A stretch of 64,000 nt of DNA, taken from contig JANQSL010000167.1 in assembly GCA_028284075.1 (NCBI GenBank), positions 1-64,000 on the forward strand, written 5' to 3'. This document shows, in pieces, positions 7,545 through 16,558 of the stretch (positions within the stretch are counted from its first letter, which is position 1; each line of letters begins with the position of its first letter). The DNA comes from Candidatus Sumerlaeia bacterium (GTDB lineage: Bacteria; Sumerlaeota; Sumerlaeia; SLMS01; JAHLLQ01). Made by a program: the position numbers and the translations under genes. Under the pieces are notes generated by a model. The model saw only the letters and a program-made list of their open reading frames with translations. It was not told the DNA's origin and made no database searches.

Positions 7545-9437
7545 CTATTCAAACACCCACCAGTTGTCCACAGAGGCTGGCCCGATCGCGGAAATACGGA
7601 GCACTTCGCCGGTGCTGCCAACCGGTGCAAGTTCCAGAGACGTACAGAGATAGATCTCACCGTCTTCGTCTTCACCAAAACCCTTCAGGAATCTTCCAAG
7701 GGGATCTGACGATGCTCCGATCAGCAGCTCTTCGAACACACCCGTACCCAGATCTGCTGTAAAAAGCCGCCCCGCAGGTGTGCCGAAGCCGAGGGAAAAA
7801 TCGCCCGTCACGTACAGACCTGCAAGAGCCGGGACGTCACTTCCCTGATAGGCAAATCCACCGATGATGGATGTTCCTTCCGAGTGATCGTACTCGGCAA
7901 CAGGGTCTTTGATATCAAACGGCAGGGGAGCGAAGGGAAGAGTTGTAATCAAGCTGTCGCTGGTTTCCGCGGCGGGGCCTGGATCGAAGAAGAAGGAACC
8001 CTCCTTGAGGCGCCAGCCAAGGTTGTCTCCCGCGTCGACAATATTGATCTCTTCGATTTCCCGCTGACCCACATCAGGAACGATGAAGTTGCCGCTTCCA
8101 TCCCAGCTGAACCGGAATGGATTGCGAAGACCATAGGCGTAGATCTCGTCAGGAACCGAGCCGTCGCTGGTGAACGGGTTGGTTGTCGGGATGCGGTACT
8201 CGCCGTTGGCGGAAAGCGGATTTGCCGAGGTGTCCACATCGACTCGGAGTATGGTTCCAAGAACACTGGTGTTATCCTGGCCGTTGCCCCCGGCCACGTG
8301 TCCCGGCGCCTGGTCATCCGACGAACCACCGTCTCCCAGGGCGATGTACAGGAACCCGTCCGGTCCGAAACCGATCATCCCCGCGTCGTGGTTGAACTGA
8401 GGCTGCTCGATCCGAAGAAGCTCCCGTTTGGTCGACGTATCGATCAGATTTGAGTTTCCACCGTCCAGTTGCCACTCCGAGATCACAGTCTCATGATCGA
8501 CCGGTGCCGCCACGGGAAGTGCAAAGTCCTCGCCCGCGGTGTCCAGTTCCGAAGTATAAGTGAAGACCCGAGGGTCTGTTGGGAAATTCGGATGCAGTGC
8601 AAAACCCAGAAGGCCACGCTCATCAAACCCGGGACGAAAGGTGACAAGGTCGTTCGTGCCGGACGCTCCCACATCCAGGAACGTGCTGATTGACGCGCCT
8701 GTCTGCTTGTTGACGAGAAAGACTTCACCCGCCTGGTCGACAACGTACAGGCGGTCTGAACCGCCGCCTTCGTCCACGACCGTGACCGGTGCGGTAACAC
8801 CCGCTACAAGGGAAACGAGATCGATCTGAATGGAAGAGGTTTGAATGGCCGGGAAAGGATCGAAAACATCGGGGTCTGTTGTCGTTCCCGTTCCAAAGAA
8901 TGATCCGGCCGTAGCGGTTCTGGCTGTCCATGAAGACGCGATCAGGTGGTTCAGGTTATCGAGCTGCAGAGTGTCGCTTCCCGTGGAAGCTGTTACGAAG
9001 TCACTTGCATCGTTCCAGATTCCCGCTGCGACCGCCTGCGCGGTCCGTACGTTCGAAGACCCCCATTGCAGACCGGAGAGAATGTTTGTTCCGCTGAAGT
9101 TCGAGTCGCCAAAAAGCCAGACGTCGCCACTTGCCTGGCTCAAGCCAATCACTGAATATGTTTTCGACTCGCCGGCAGTGAACGTTTCGCCGGACAGAAT
9201 CTTCGATGTGGCGCTGGCAAGATTGGTATTGTAGGAGCCGTTTGCGCAGAAAAACAGATTCTGGGGCACGTTAAAGCTCACCGGAGCAATATTCGTCACT
9301 TCAACTGTATTGCTGCCGAAGTCGACTTCCGTGATAATCATGTCGTTTAAAGACTGGCCGTCCGCAGTCGCGACCAGAACACCCACCATGGCAAACGGTG
9401 CCATCCACTTGTTTTTTCGAGAAAACATCCGATTCAT
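7545..9437 (-). CDS. Secreted PQQ-dependent sugar (glucose/sorbosone) dehydrogenase-like protein
   Basis: The 630-residue protein has a signal peptide and a strong GGAGGAACGA ribosome site before ATG 9437. Residues about 30-180 form a beta-rich N-terminal module resembling a lamin-tail domain (MIITEVDFGSNTVEVTNIAP). From about 200 it is a GSDH six-bladed propeller: DRLYVVDQAGEVFLV, GLLGFALHPNF, HDAGMIGFGPDGFLYIALGDGGSSDD, GLRNPFRFSWD and DVGQREIEEINIV. Such proteins oxidise soluble sugars in the periplasm using PQQ and calcium. No PQQ biosynthesis gene is visible here. The protein ends in an aromatic tail (SVDNWWVFE). Confidence 0.85.
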   Translation of the reverse strand: MNRMFSRKNKWMAPFAMVGVLVATADGQSLNDMIITEVDFGSNTVEVTNIAPVSFNVPQNLFFCANGSYNTNLASATSKILSGETFTAGESKTYSVIGLSQASGDVWLFGDSNFSGTNILSGLQWGSSNVRTAQAVAAGIWNDASDFVTASTGSDTLQLDNLNHLIASSWTARTATAGSFFGTGTTTDPDVFDPFPAIQTSSIQIDLVSLVAGVTAPVTVVDEGGGSDRLYVVDQAGEVFLVNKQTGASISTFLDVGASGTNDLVTFRPGFDERGLLGFALHPNFPTDPRVFTYTSELDTAGEDFALPVAAPVDHETVISEWQLDGGNSNLIDTSTKRELLRIEQPQFNHDAGMIGFGPDGFLYIALGDGGSSDDQAPGHVAGGNGQDNTSVLGTILRVDVDTSANPLSANGEYRIPTTNPFTSDGSVPDEIYAYGLRNPFRFSWDGSGNFIVPDVGQREIEEINIVDAGDNLGWRLKEGSFFFDPGPAAETSDSLITTLPFAPLPFDIKDPVAEYDHSEGTSIIGGFAYQGSDVPALAGLYVTGDFSLGFGTPAGRLFTADLGTGVFEELLIGASSDPLGRFLKGFGEDEDGEIYLCTSLELAPVGSTGEVLRISAIGPASVDNWWVFE

Positions 9438-9552
9438 TCGTTCCTCCGGTACTCGATAGGATTTGTTTCTTTTCTGGAGACAGGAAGAGGACTCACTCTT
9501 CCGGCTTTGTCAAGATGGCGGAAGGAACTGTAAATGAAGGGACCGCAGTTAT

Positions 9553-10299
9553 GTGAGCGCGCGGACGCCCACTCTTCTTGCCCCCCGCCGTCATGGCGGG
9601 GATGTAGTCTCCATCACAAAACGGGACGGTGTCGTGCGCGCTCTGATCTTTGATTTCGACGGACTGATTCTCGATACGGAAGTGCCGATCTACGAAGCGT
9701 GGCGAGATGTTTACGCCGATCACGGTCACAAGCTGACCATTGAGAAATGGAGTATCTGTGTTGGCAGCGGGGAAAACGTACTGGATCCCTGCACGGACCT
9801 CTCGAACCTTACAGGGTCAGCTGTGGACTGTCGCGCGCTGCGTGCGCGAACCCGCGAAATGGTGGACCAAATTCTCGCATCCTCACGGCCCATGCCGGGT
9901 GTCGTTGAGTTGATCGAAGCTGCCCGGGCTCGTGGTGTTCTTCTGGCAATTGCTTCAAGTTCGCCGGCGGCATGGGTGAAGGGTCATGTTGCGCGTCTGG
10001 GCATCGAGGATCGGTTTGACTGTATTCGCACCTCAGATGATGTTGAGCGGACCAAACCCGCGCCCGATCTGTTTCTTGCCGCTCTGGCCTGTCTCGGGGT
10101 CGATCCTTCCGAATCGCTTGTTCTGGAAGACTCGCCCAATGGAATTCGTGCAGCCGCCGCTGCCGGAATTCCATGCATTGCCGTCCCCAACCGGATCACG
10201 GGCGGGCTTGACCTCTCCGGCGCCTCACGAATTCTGAATTCCCTGACGGAATTCGAGACAGACTGGCTCGACAACTCCGGAGTTCCACGGCAATGCTGA
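9553..10299 (+). CDS. HAD-superfamily phosphatase (phosphoglycolate phosphatase/beta-phosphoglucomutase-like)
   Basis: The protein has all HAD motifs: FDFDGLILDTE (nucleophile and acid Asp), ASSSPAAWV, the lysine in RTKPAPDLF, and LVLEDSPNGIRAAAAAG. The DSPNGI form belongs to the beta-phosphoglucomutase/phosphatase subfamily acting on small phosphorylated metabolites. The track start is GTG 9553, but the first 27 residues look non-homologous. GTG 9634, directly before RALIFDFDG, is a better family start (221 residues). The last codons overlap the MBL gene by 7 bases, suggesting coupled expression. The substrate is not determinable. Confidence 0.88.
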   Translation: MSARTPTLLAPRRHGGDVVSITKRDGVVRALIFDFDGLILDTEVPIYEAWRDVYADHGHKLTIEKWSICVGSGENVLDPCTDLSNLTGSAVDCRALRARTREMVDQILASSRPMPGVVELIEAARARGVLLAIASSSPAAWVKGHVARLGIEDRFDCIRTSDDVERTKPAPDLFLAALACLGVDPSESLVLEDSPNGIRAAAAAGIPCIAVPNRITGGLDLSGASRILNSLTEFETDWLDNSGVPRQC

Positions 10300-11099
10300 A
10301 GCTCAGCGATTTGAATCCCAATCGGCTTCACATCGTCCCTCTGGGGGTCGGAAACGCCTTCACGCGTGTTTTCTACAACAGCAGCATGCTTCTCGTCGCT
10401 GGCGGACGCATTGTGCTGATCGACTGCCCCACGCCTCTGCGCCGGGTCCTCCATGAAGCCTCAAAGAAGGCTCATCTTGAAATTGAGCTCGAGCAGATCG
10501 ACCATGTGATTCTCACTCATTTACATGGTGATCACGCCAACGGGCTCGAAGAATATGCTTATTACAAGCTTTACATCGCGGGCCAGCAACGGCCGCACCT
10601 TTATACCCTTGAGGAAAACCTCGATCCTCTCTGGGAAAACAGGCTCAAGGCCTCTATGGGCGGATCGCCGGATGAACCCCGTTCACTTTCCACCTGGTTC
10701 CACTCGCACCGCTGGGTGGAAGAGCGGCGATTCCGTCTTGCTGAAAGCGATCCCGATCTTGAGTTTGAGGTTCGGCGGACTCGTCATTCCGTTCCCTGCC
10801 TGGGGTTGAAGGTTTACTTCGGAATGTACACGTTCGGGTACAGTGGAGACACCGAATTCGACGCCGATCACATCGAGTTTCTCTCCGACTGTGATTTTGT
10901 TGTCCATGAGGCCGGAGGGCCCAAAAACCATACCAGCCTGGATGATCTTAAAACTCTTCCGGACGATTTTCGTGCAAAAACCGCCCTGATTCACGTGCCC
11001 GACGACTTTCGTTACTTTGAATCGGACATGCCGGTCCTGTCTGAGGGAGCCGTATACCAGGTCGGGAGCGGCCGGGAACCGGTCGATCTCACGGCCTGA
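10293..11099 (+). CDS. MBL-fold metallohydrolase
   Basis: This is a 268-residue metallo-beta-lactamase-fold protein with the HLHGDH metal motif (H76, H78, D80, H81), a GYSGDTEFD metal-bridging Asp and a late HVPDDF. The order resembles RNase Z/phosphodiesterase-like and arylsulfatase-like hydrolases rather than beta-lactamases. It overlaps the HAD phosphatase gene by 7 bases, so the two may act on the same pathway. The exact substrate is unknown. Confidence 0.88.
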   Translation: MLKLSDLNPNRLHIVPLGVGNAFTRVFYNSSMLLVAGGRIVLIDCPTPLRRVLHEASKKAHLEIELEQIDHVILTHLHGDHANGLEEYAYYKLYIAGQQRPHLYTLEENLDPLWENRLKASMGGSPDEPRSLSTWFHSHRWVEERRFRLAESDPDLEFEVRRTRHSVPCLGLKVYFGMYTFGYSGDTEFDADHIEFLSDCDFVVHEAGGPKNHTSLDDLKTLPDDFRAKTALIHVPDDFRYFESDMPVLSEGAVYQVGSGREPVDLTA

Positions 11100-11164
11100 C
11101 CGGTCATTCTGTCTTGTCATCCCCATGAGAGGGCTGAGACCCTGCCAGCCGGTGCCTTGATCCT

Positions 11165-11917
11165 ATGAGTGAAGAATCCCCTTCGCGAGACAGCAGCTAC
11201 ATCTGGTTCATGCGGGAGATACCGATCTTTCGTGAACAGACCGAATCCTTTTACCATTCGGCCGACCAGCGGGCCCGCCTTGTGGAGTTCAAACGTGGAG
11301 ATCCGATCGATATTCGCAGGGGTTCCTCCGGTGGAATTTTTATCGTGATCGAGGGCCAGATCAAACTCCGGTCACTGACGGAGAATGGAAAAGAGATCAT
11401 CATCGATGTTCTCAGCAGCGGCGACGCCTTCGGGCCCATCGAACGCGCCGTTCGGATTGGAAACGAAGAGTCCGGCGTTATTTCCGACACACCACTGACG
11501 GAAACGGCGACGGAAGCGGTCGCTCTGAGCGAAGGCAGCGCACTCAAGTTCACGCTGGAATACTTTAAAGACCTGATCCAGCGCCGGCCCAATGTTGTAT
11601 TCAATTTGACGCGTGTGTTGGGTACCCGCCAGCGCCGTCTGGAGATTCGCCTTCGCCGTCTTCTGTACCGTACCAGCCTCGGAAAAGTTGCCGGTTTGTT
11701 GGGGGAGTTGTCTGAACGCTACGGCGAGGCCGACCCGGACGGCGAAGGGATTCTGATTACCTTTCGCCTCCGCCATCAAGAGATGGCATCCATCATCGGG
11801 ACGAAGCGCGAAACCGTGAGCGAGTGCCTTGCGGAACTGGAGTTGAGGGAGCTGATCAAGTCGAGCCGGTCGAAGCTTGTCGTTCTCAAACCCGAGGAAC
11901 TGGACAAGATCGCCTAA
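11165..11917 (+). CDS. Crp/Fnr-family transcriptional regulator
   Basis: This 250-residue protein has an N-terminal cyclic-nucleotide-binding-type beta barrel (about 15-140: GGIFIVIEGQIKLRSLTENGKEIIIDVLSSGDAFG) and a C-terminal winged helix with the recognition region RLRHQEMASIIGTKRETVSECLAELE (about 200-225). No N-terminal cysteine cluster is present, so it is not an Fe-S Fnr. The long acidic insertion before TATEAVALSEG is unusual. A 65-base gap separates it from the MBL gene, and no obvious binding site was recognised nearby. Confidence 0.9.
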   Translation: MSEESPSRDSSYIWFMREIPIFREQTESFYHSADQRARLVEFKRGDPIDIRRGSSGGIFIVIEGQIKLRSLTENGKEIIIDVLSSGDAFGPIERAVRIGNEESGVISDTPLTETATEAVALSEGSALKFTLEYFKDLIQRRPNVVFNLTRVLGTRQRRLEIRLRRLLYRTSLGKVAGLLGELSERYGEADPDGEGILITFRLRHQEMASIIGTKRETVSECLAELELRELIKSSRSKLVVLKPEELDKIA

Positions 11918-11979
11918 GCAACGAACCACGGATGTCCACGCAGGCGTTCCGCGTATTTATCCATGGCCGTATTCAGAGC

Positions 11980-13053
11980 CTATTTTGCCCGTTTTCTCAC
12001 ACTCTTTTTGGCAGAGCGCGTCTTCGACCTGATCTTTCCGTTGGCGACCAGCCATTCGGCAATCTGGATCGCATTGAGTGCCGCACCCTTCAGCAGGTTG
12101 TCCGATACAACCCACATGTCGATGCTCGTGCCTTTGGGATTTGAAATGTCCTGACGTACCCGGCCGACATAGGTCTCATACCTGCCCTCCGAGTAGGTCG
12201 CCAGAGGGTATTCGTTCTTTGCGGGGTCGTCCACAATGACCACCCCAAGTGCGGTTGCCATCGTTTCACGAGCCTGTTGCGGCGTGACTTTCTTCTCGAA
12301 CTCCGCGTTAATTGCTTCGCTGTGACCCCGGAATACCGGAACACGAACGCAGGTTGCTGAAATTGCAATGCTCTCGGTTTCGAGTATCTTTCTCGTTTCG
12401 TTCACCATTTTCATCTCTTCCTTCGTGTAGCCGTTCGGCTGGAAGACATCGATGTGGGGGAGAACATTGAAGGCGATCTGGTGGGGATACTGTTCCGGCG
12501 GATCAATCTCGCCGCCATGCAGGAGTGAATCGCTCTGTTCGCTCAATTCTTCCATCGCAGGCGTGCCACTGCCACTGACAGACTGATAGGTCGCGATCAC
12601 GAGGCGCTTGAGCCTGAACTTTTCATGGAGAGGCTTCAGAGCCTGCACCATCTGAATCGTGGAGCAGTTGGGGTTCGCGATGATACCGCGTTTCGGCGGA
12701 TTCTCGATCGCATGGATATTACACTCCGGCACGATCAGCGGCACGTCCTTGTCCATGCGGAAGGCGCTCGTATTGTCAATGACGACCGCTCCTTTTCCGG
12801 CGGCCACTGGCGCCCATTTCTTTGAAGGTCCGGCGCCGGCGCTGAAGATTGCAATGTCAACTCCGTCAAACGACGACGGTTTGACCGCCTCCACCGTCAG
12901 CAGCTTTCCGCGAAACGGGTACGTCTTGCCTGCCGAGCGCTCCGAGGCAAGCAGGCGGAGTTCCTTCACGGGGAACTGCCGCATCTCGATAAGATTGAGG
13001 GCTTCCTGGCCCACGGCGCCGGACGCCCCGAGGATGGCAACGGTGTAGCTCAT
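11980..13053 (-). CDS. asd: Aspartate-semialdehyde dehydrogenase
   Basis: This enzyme makes aspartate semialdehyde from aspartyl phosphate with NADPH, the branch point to lysine/diaminopimelate, threonine and methionine. The N-terminal GASGAVGQEALNLI binds NADP. The catalytic cysteine is C130 in NPNCST, and VFRGHSEAI contains the active-site His. The 357 residues include a basic Lys/Arg tail (TRSAKKSVRKRAK) beyond the usual end. ATG 13053 has AAGGA upstream. It lies 110 bases downstream of the isocitrate dehydrogenase gene on the same strand. Confidence 0.97.
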   Translation of the reverse strand: MSYTVAILGASGAVGQEALNLIEMRQFPVKELRLLASERSAGKTYPFRGKLLTVEAVKPSSFDGVDIAIFSAGAGPSKKWAPVAAGKGAVVIDNTSAFRMDKDVPLIVPECNIHAIENPPKRGIIANPNCSTIQMVQALKPLHEKFRLKRLVIATYQSVSGSGTPAMEELSEQSDSLLHGGEIDPPEQYPHQIAFNVLPHIDVFQPNGYTKEEMKMVNETRKILETESIAISATCVRVPVFRGHSEAINAEFEKKVTPQQARETMATALGVVIVDDPAKNEYPLATYSEGRYETYVGRVRQDISNPKGTSIDMWVVSDNLLKGAALNAIQIAEWLVANGKIRSKTRSAKKSVRKRAK

Positions 13054-13163
13054 GGTAAGTCCTTTCGGCAGGCGGCCGGCAACGAATCCGGCGGCCGAAT
13101 CTGAGCGCGGGAGGGAGCCACAGACTCTCCTTCCGACGCAATCGCCGTTTGTGGCCCCGCCAC

Positions 13164-14615
13164 CTACTCGCCTTGTGCCAACGAGTAACCCGGCTGCCCG
13201 TCGAAGTTACAGAGGTGTTCAGTCTTGATGAAGTCGAGGCCCGCGTCGCCAATGCGCTGCAGGAGGTCGATGACCTGCTGATGAGTTGCGATGTGGTCTC
13301 CCGCCACAGCGCGGAAACGGCATCGCCAGTGGTCCGTGCAGAATGTTTCCGGATAGCCGTTGGGCCACACTTTGACACCACGATTCGTGATCACCACAAG
13401 ATCGAAGTCCGGTTGGGCGAGTTCCTTGAGTTTCGAGCCCAGGTCGTCCGGCACTCCCTTGCTCCAGTCGAGGAAAACGTCGACTCCCACAAGGTCCTTC
13501 CTCTGTTGCGGGCGGCCCGTTGTGACTTTCTCCGACATAATAGGCTCGCGTGTTGCGGAGTACTCCACCGCCGGGAGTTTGCCCGGCTTCCGGCCGAGGC
13601 GCTCGATGACGGCCTGAGCAAAGGCCTTCGTTCCGACCCGCTCGCTGCTTGAGCCCTCACGATGGATATCGACGGTATGAATTCCGTCCTCGATTGTCTT
13701 GATCCACGCGTTGTGAACCAGTGTGGCCACTTCGCCCTGGCCAATGTGAACCAGCATCATAACCGCGCCGAGCAACATACCGGAGGGGTTGGCGATATCC
13801 TGACCCGCGATTGTCGGAGCCGAGCCGTGAATGGCTTCGAACATCGCACAGTGTTCTCCGATATTTGCAGACCCGCCAAGGCCTACGCTTCCCGTGATTT
13901 GTGCGGCAATGTCCGACATGATGTCGCCATACAGATTCGGCATCACGATGACGTCGAACATTTCCGGGGAGTCCGCAAGGCGCGCCGCTCCGATATCCAC
14001 AATCCACGAGCCTGCCTGGATCTCGGGATACTCAGCGGAAATTTCATCGAATACCTTGTGGAAGAGCCCGTCGGTAATCTTCATGATGTTGTCTTTGACG
14101 AAGCATCCCACCGACTTGCGGTTGTTGCGGCGGGCGTATTCAAATGCATAGCGAATGATTTTCTCCGTACCGGGACGGGAGATTAACTTGAGGCACTGCG
14201 TGACCTGATCCGTCTGCCGGTGTTCGATACCCGCATACAAGTCCTCTTCATTCTCTCGCACGATTACGAGATCCATGTTCGGGTGACGCGTTTGGACAAA
14301 CGGATGATAGCTCACGCAGGGGCGAACGTTTGCGAACAGGCCGAGGGTCTTGCGGATTGTTACGTTGAGACTCTTGTAACCGCCGCCCTGTGGGGTTGTG
14401 ATGGGACCCTTCAGCAGCACTTTTGTCCGGCGAAGACTTTCCCACGCTCCCTCATCGATTCCCGATGAATTGCCCGCCAAATAGACTTTTTCGCCGACTT
14501 CGATCTGCTCGAAATCGATTTCGGCTCCCGCCTGCATTAGAACATCCACGACAGCCTGAGTGATCTCGGGGCCGATGCCGTCGCCGTAAGCCAAAGTGAC
14601 TGGTGTGTTCGCCAT
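13164..14615 (-). CDS. icd: NADP-dependent isocitrate dehydrogenase, long form
   Basis: It converts isocitrate to 2-oxoglutarate in the TCA cycle. LAYGDGIGPEI starts the protein, and the NLYGDIMSD and GSAPTIAGQDIANP motifs fit the isocitrate/isopropylmalate dehydrogenase family. The substrate-loop form (SLNVTIRKTLGLFANVRPC) favours isocitrate dehydrogenase. The C-terminal extension of about 140 residues (from VGVDVFLDW to the end) is that of the Thermus-type enzyme (about 496 residues), giving 483 here. The ATG at 14615 with GGAGACG upstream is preferred to the track start at 14681, whose first residues are not family-like. Confidence 0.93.
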   Translation of the reverse strand: MANTPVTLAYGDGIGPEITQAVVDVLMQAGAEIDFEQIEVGEKVYLAGNSSGIDEGAWESLRRTKVLLKGPITTPQGGGYKSLNVTIRKTLGLFANVRPCVSYHPFVQTRHPNMDLVIVRENEEDLYAGIEHRQTDQVTQCLKLISRPGTEKIIRYAFEYARRNNRKSVGCFVKDNIMKITDGLFHKVFDEISAEYPEIQAGSWIVDIGAARLADSPEMFDVIVMPNLYGDIMSDIAAQITGSVGLGGSANIGEHCAMFEAIHGSAPTIAGQDIANPSGMLLGAVMMLVHIGQGEVATLVHNAWIKTIEDGIHTVDIHREGSSSERVGTKAFAQAVIERLGRKPGKLPAVEYSATREPIMSEKVTTGRPQQRKDLVGVDVFLDWSKGVPDDLGSKLKELAQPDFDLVVITNRGVKVWPNGYPETFCTDHWRCRFRAVAGDHIATHQQVIDLLQRIGDAGLDFIKTEHLCNFDGQPGYSLAQGE

Positions 14616-14745
14616 GAAACGTCTCCGCTGAGGATCGTGATTCCGCCGGCTGCACCGGCGCGCGCTGGGTAACGAGGTCACGCTCGCGGCGCAAGGGTCA
14701 GGTTTCCGCTTTCGCCGCTCCTCGTCGAGGCACAGGTTTCAATCC

Positions 14746-15384
14746 ATGTTTCGACTCAAGACAGGGGTGCTTCTTTTCCTCATCGCCGCCATTTCGTGTG
14801 GTCGCGATCCGGTCACACTCGAAATGATCGAGGCTGCCGGAGCTCATGAGCAGCGACTTGAGCATGCGGAGACGCTCGGCACCTGGCTGGTGGGGGAGTT
14901 TGAAACGGAGGAGGCTGGCACGGCCGTACCCGGTGCTCCTGCGACTCTCCGTGTTCTTCGCCTTCCTCAGTTCGGGCGGGGATTTTATGCCGAGGCATGG
15001 TGTACCGGCGATCCCGATCAAACTCTCTTTCAAGAGGTGCTCATTCCGGTTGTGGAAGGCGGGAATATCAGGCTGCAGCGGTGGCGGCTTCCCAGAGCCG
15101 AAATGTATACCCACGTCTGGGATAATGAAGAGCTTCTGAACATTACCGGAATGTATGATATTCGCAGACGCGATGGCTGCGAATTTCTTGTCGAGCACCT
15201 TCCTCAGGCGGAAAGCTATCGTGCGGAGCTGGATTGTGACGCTTGTCTGCCGAACACCGGTACCAAAGACTCGCCACGCGTCCTGAATATCTCAAGAGAG
15301 GGGATCTCAGTCGAGCTTTGCGATGGAGCCTCTATGGATTTCACCCGCCTTACCGGAATCGACGAATCCCGTCCCACTCCCTGA
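14746..15384 (+). CDS. CpcT/CpeT-like lipoprotein
   Basis: The 212-residue protein has a lipoprotein-type signal (LLFLIAAISCGR), so it is probably membrane-anchored. The body has LGTWLVGEF near residue 45 and RGFYAEAWCTGDPDQTLFQEVLIPV further on, the pattern of the CpcT/CpeT family (phycobilin lyases in cyanobacteria, function unknown elsewhere). Six cysteines are present, including DCDAC. There is no sign of phototrophy in this window, so a chromophore-lyase role should not be assumed. It is transcribed away from icd, and its 3' end overlaps the convergent GT4 gene by 35 bases. Confidence 0.6.
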   Translation: MFRLKTGVLLFLIAAISCGRDPVTLEMIEAAGAHEQRLEHAETLGTWLVGEFETEEAGTAVPGAPATLRVLRLPQFGRGFYAEAWCTGDPDQTLFQEVLIPVVEGGNIRLQRWRLPRAEMYTHVWDNEELLNITGMYDIRRRDGCEFLVEHLPQAESYRAELDCDACLPNTGTKDSPRVLNISREGISVELCDGASMDFTRLTGIDESRPTP

Positions 15385-16459
15385 TTGTTCGCTCGTACAC
15401 CTCAAGAGTTCCGGCAACCATTGTTTCCTTTGTGAATCGCCGCTCGATGACGCATTTTCCGGCGCTAATGAACGATTGGCGCATTGACTCATCATTCCAG
15501 AGCCGCACAAGAGCATTGCCCAGAGAGTTGGAATCCCGCGGAGGAACCAACAGGCCATTGCATTCGTGCTCGATAATGTCAGGAATGCCGCCGGCCGTGG
15601 TGGCCACGCACGGAACACCGGCAGCCTGTGCATCCAGCAGTGACGTGCAAAGTCCCTCCAGTTTGCTGGGCATCACAAAAATATCAAAGCTTCCAAGACA
15701 CTCCGCGATGTCCTCGCGCCAGCCGGCAAACACCACATCGTCAATCGCACCCAGCTCTTTCGCGCGTGCTTCCATCTGTGAGCGCAGCTCCCCCTTGCCG
15801 ACAAACACCACCTTTGCGTTTGGCAGATGCTGTTGGAGCATCGGGACCGCATTGACCAGATTCAGAGGGTCTTTGTGATCGACAAAGGCACCGATGAATC
15901 CCACCAGCGGTCCCGGTTCTTCAAGTCCCCATGTGGCGCGCAGTGCGGCACGTTCTTTCCCGTTTCGAACCCGGTCAGGGTCGATTCCACTGGGTACGAC
16001 TTCAATACGCGATGCTTCAACGCCACCCTGAATCAGAACGCTGCGGACTCCGTTGGAGATCGCAGCGAATCGTATCGACGGATCAGTGTATTTTCGACGG
16101 GAGAGTGGATTGGATTTCACTGCAAAATCCACCCGGCGTGTTACGATAACAGGCAGACGTCCTGAGAACGCTCGCCATGCCAGTGTATGAGCATTGCCGG
16201 TATGGGCATGGACGATGTCGTAGGAGTTCTCTCGAGCGAGCTTTCTGAGTCCTGCAACAGTGCGGGGATGCCAGGCCTGATGGCGCCGCAGTTCGTGGAC
16301 CTTCATCCCTTCACGTTCGAGAATGTTTCCGAGTTCGGAACGTGGCCGGACCGCCGCTCCCTGCTCGTGCCCCGCAGCTTTCAGGCCGTGCACCAGCCAG
16401 AGTACCTGACGTTCACCACCGCGAAAGCCTCGTTCCGTATCGATGTGCAGAATCTTCAC
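15350..16459 (-). CDS. Family 4 glycosyltransferase
   Basis: This is a 369-residue GT-B enzyme: the N-terminal VKILHIDTERGFRGGERQVLWLVHGL binds the acceptor. The C-terminal VGFIGAFVDHKDPLNLVNAV, FAGWREDIAECLGSFDIFVMPSKLEGLCTSLLDAQAAGVPCVAT has the GT4 E-x7-E region for the nucleotide sugar. It probably builds a surface polysaccharide or LPS. I choose GTG 16459 (GGGAAGG upstream). The track TTG at 16492 lies in the U-tract of the secretin terminator, so it cannot be a sensible start. It overlaps the convergent CpeT-like gene by 35 bases. Confidence 0.9.
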   Translation of the reverse strand: MKILHIDTERGFRGGERQVLWLVHGLKAAGHEQGAAVRPRSELGNILEREGMKVHELRRHQAWHPRTVAGLRKLARENSYDIVHAHTGNAHTLAWRAFSGRLPVIVTRRVDFAVKSNPLSRRKYTDPSIRFAAISNGVRSVLIQGGVEASRIEVVPSGIDPDRVRNGKERAALRATWGLEEPGPLVGFIGAFVDHKDPLNLVNAVPMLQQHLPNAKVVFVGKGELRSQMEARAKELGAIDDVVFAGWREDIAECLGSFDIFVMPSKLEGLCTSLLDAQAAGVPCVATTAGGIPDIIEHECNGLLVPPRDSNSLGNALVRLWNDESMRQSFISAGKCVIERRFTKETMVAGTLEVYERTIREWDGIRRFR

Positions 16460-16490
16460 GCCAGCAGACCTTCCCAATCCCGTTTGATAC

Positions 16491-16517
16491 AAAAACCGGG
16501 AGCCTTTCGGCTCCCGG
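16491..16517 (-). terminator. Rho-independent terminator of the secretin gene
   Basis: Read on the minus strand, CCGGGAGCC-GAAA-GGCTCCCGG forms a perfect 9-bp stem with a GAAA tetraloop, followed at once by TTTTT. It sits 42 bases after the secretin stop codon and before the GT4 gene, which therefore needs its own promoter or read-through. Confidence 0.9.
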
Positions 16518-16558
16518 AAGAAGTCGTTTTTTCGGCCGGAGCCGCAAGAGATTCCGAA

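Noticed and set aside
11127-11162. GGCTGAGACCCTGCC before the Crp/Fnr gene recalls the CTGAGA box of TPP riboswitches.
   Set aside because: The second conserved TPP element (ACCTGATCTGG...GCGTAGGGA) is absent, the space is only about 65 bases, and the downstream gene is not thiamine-related.
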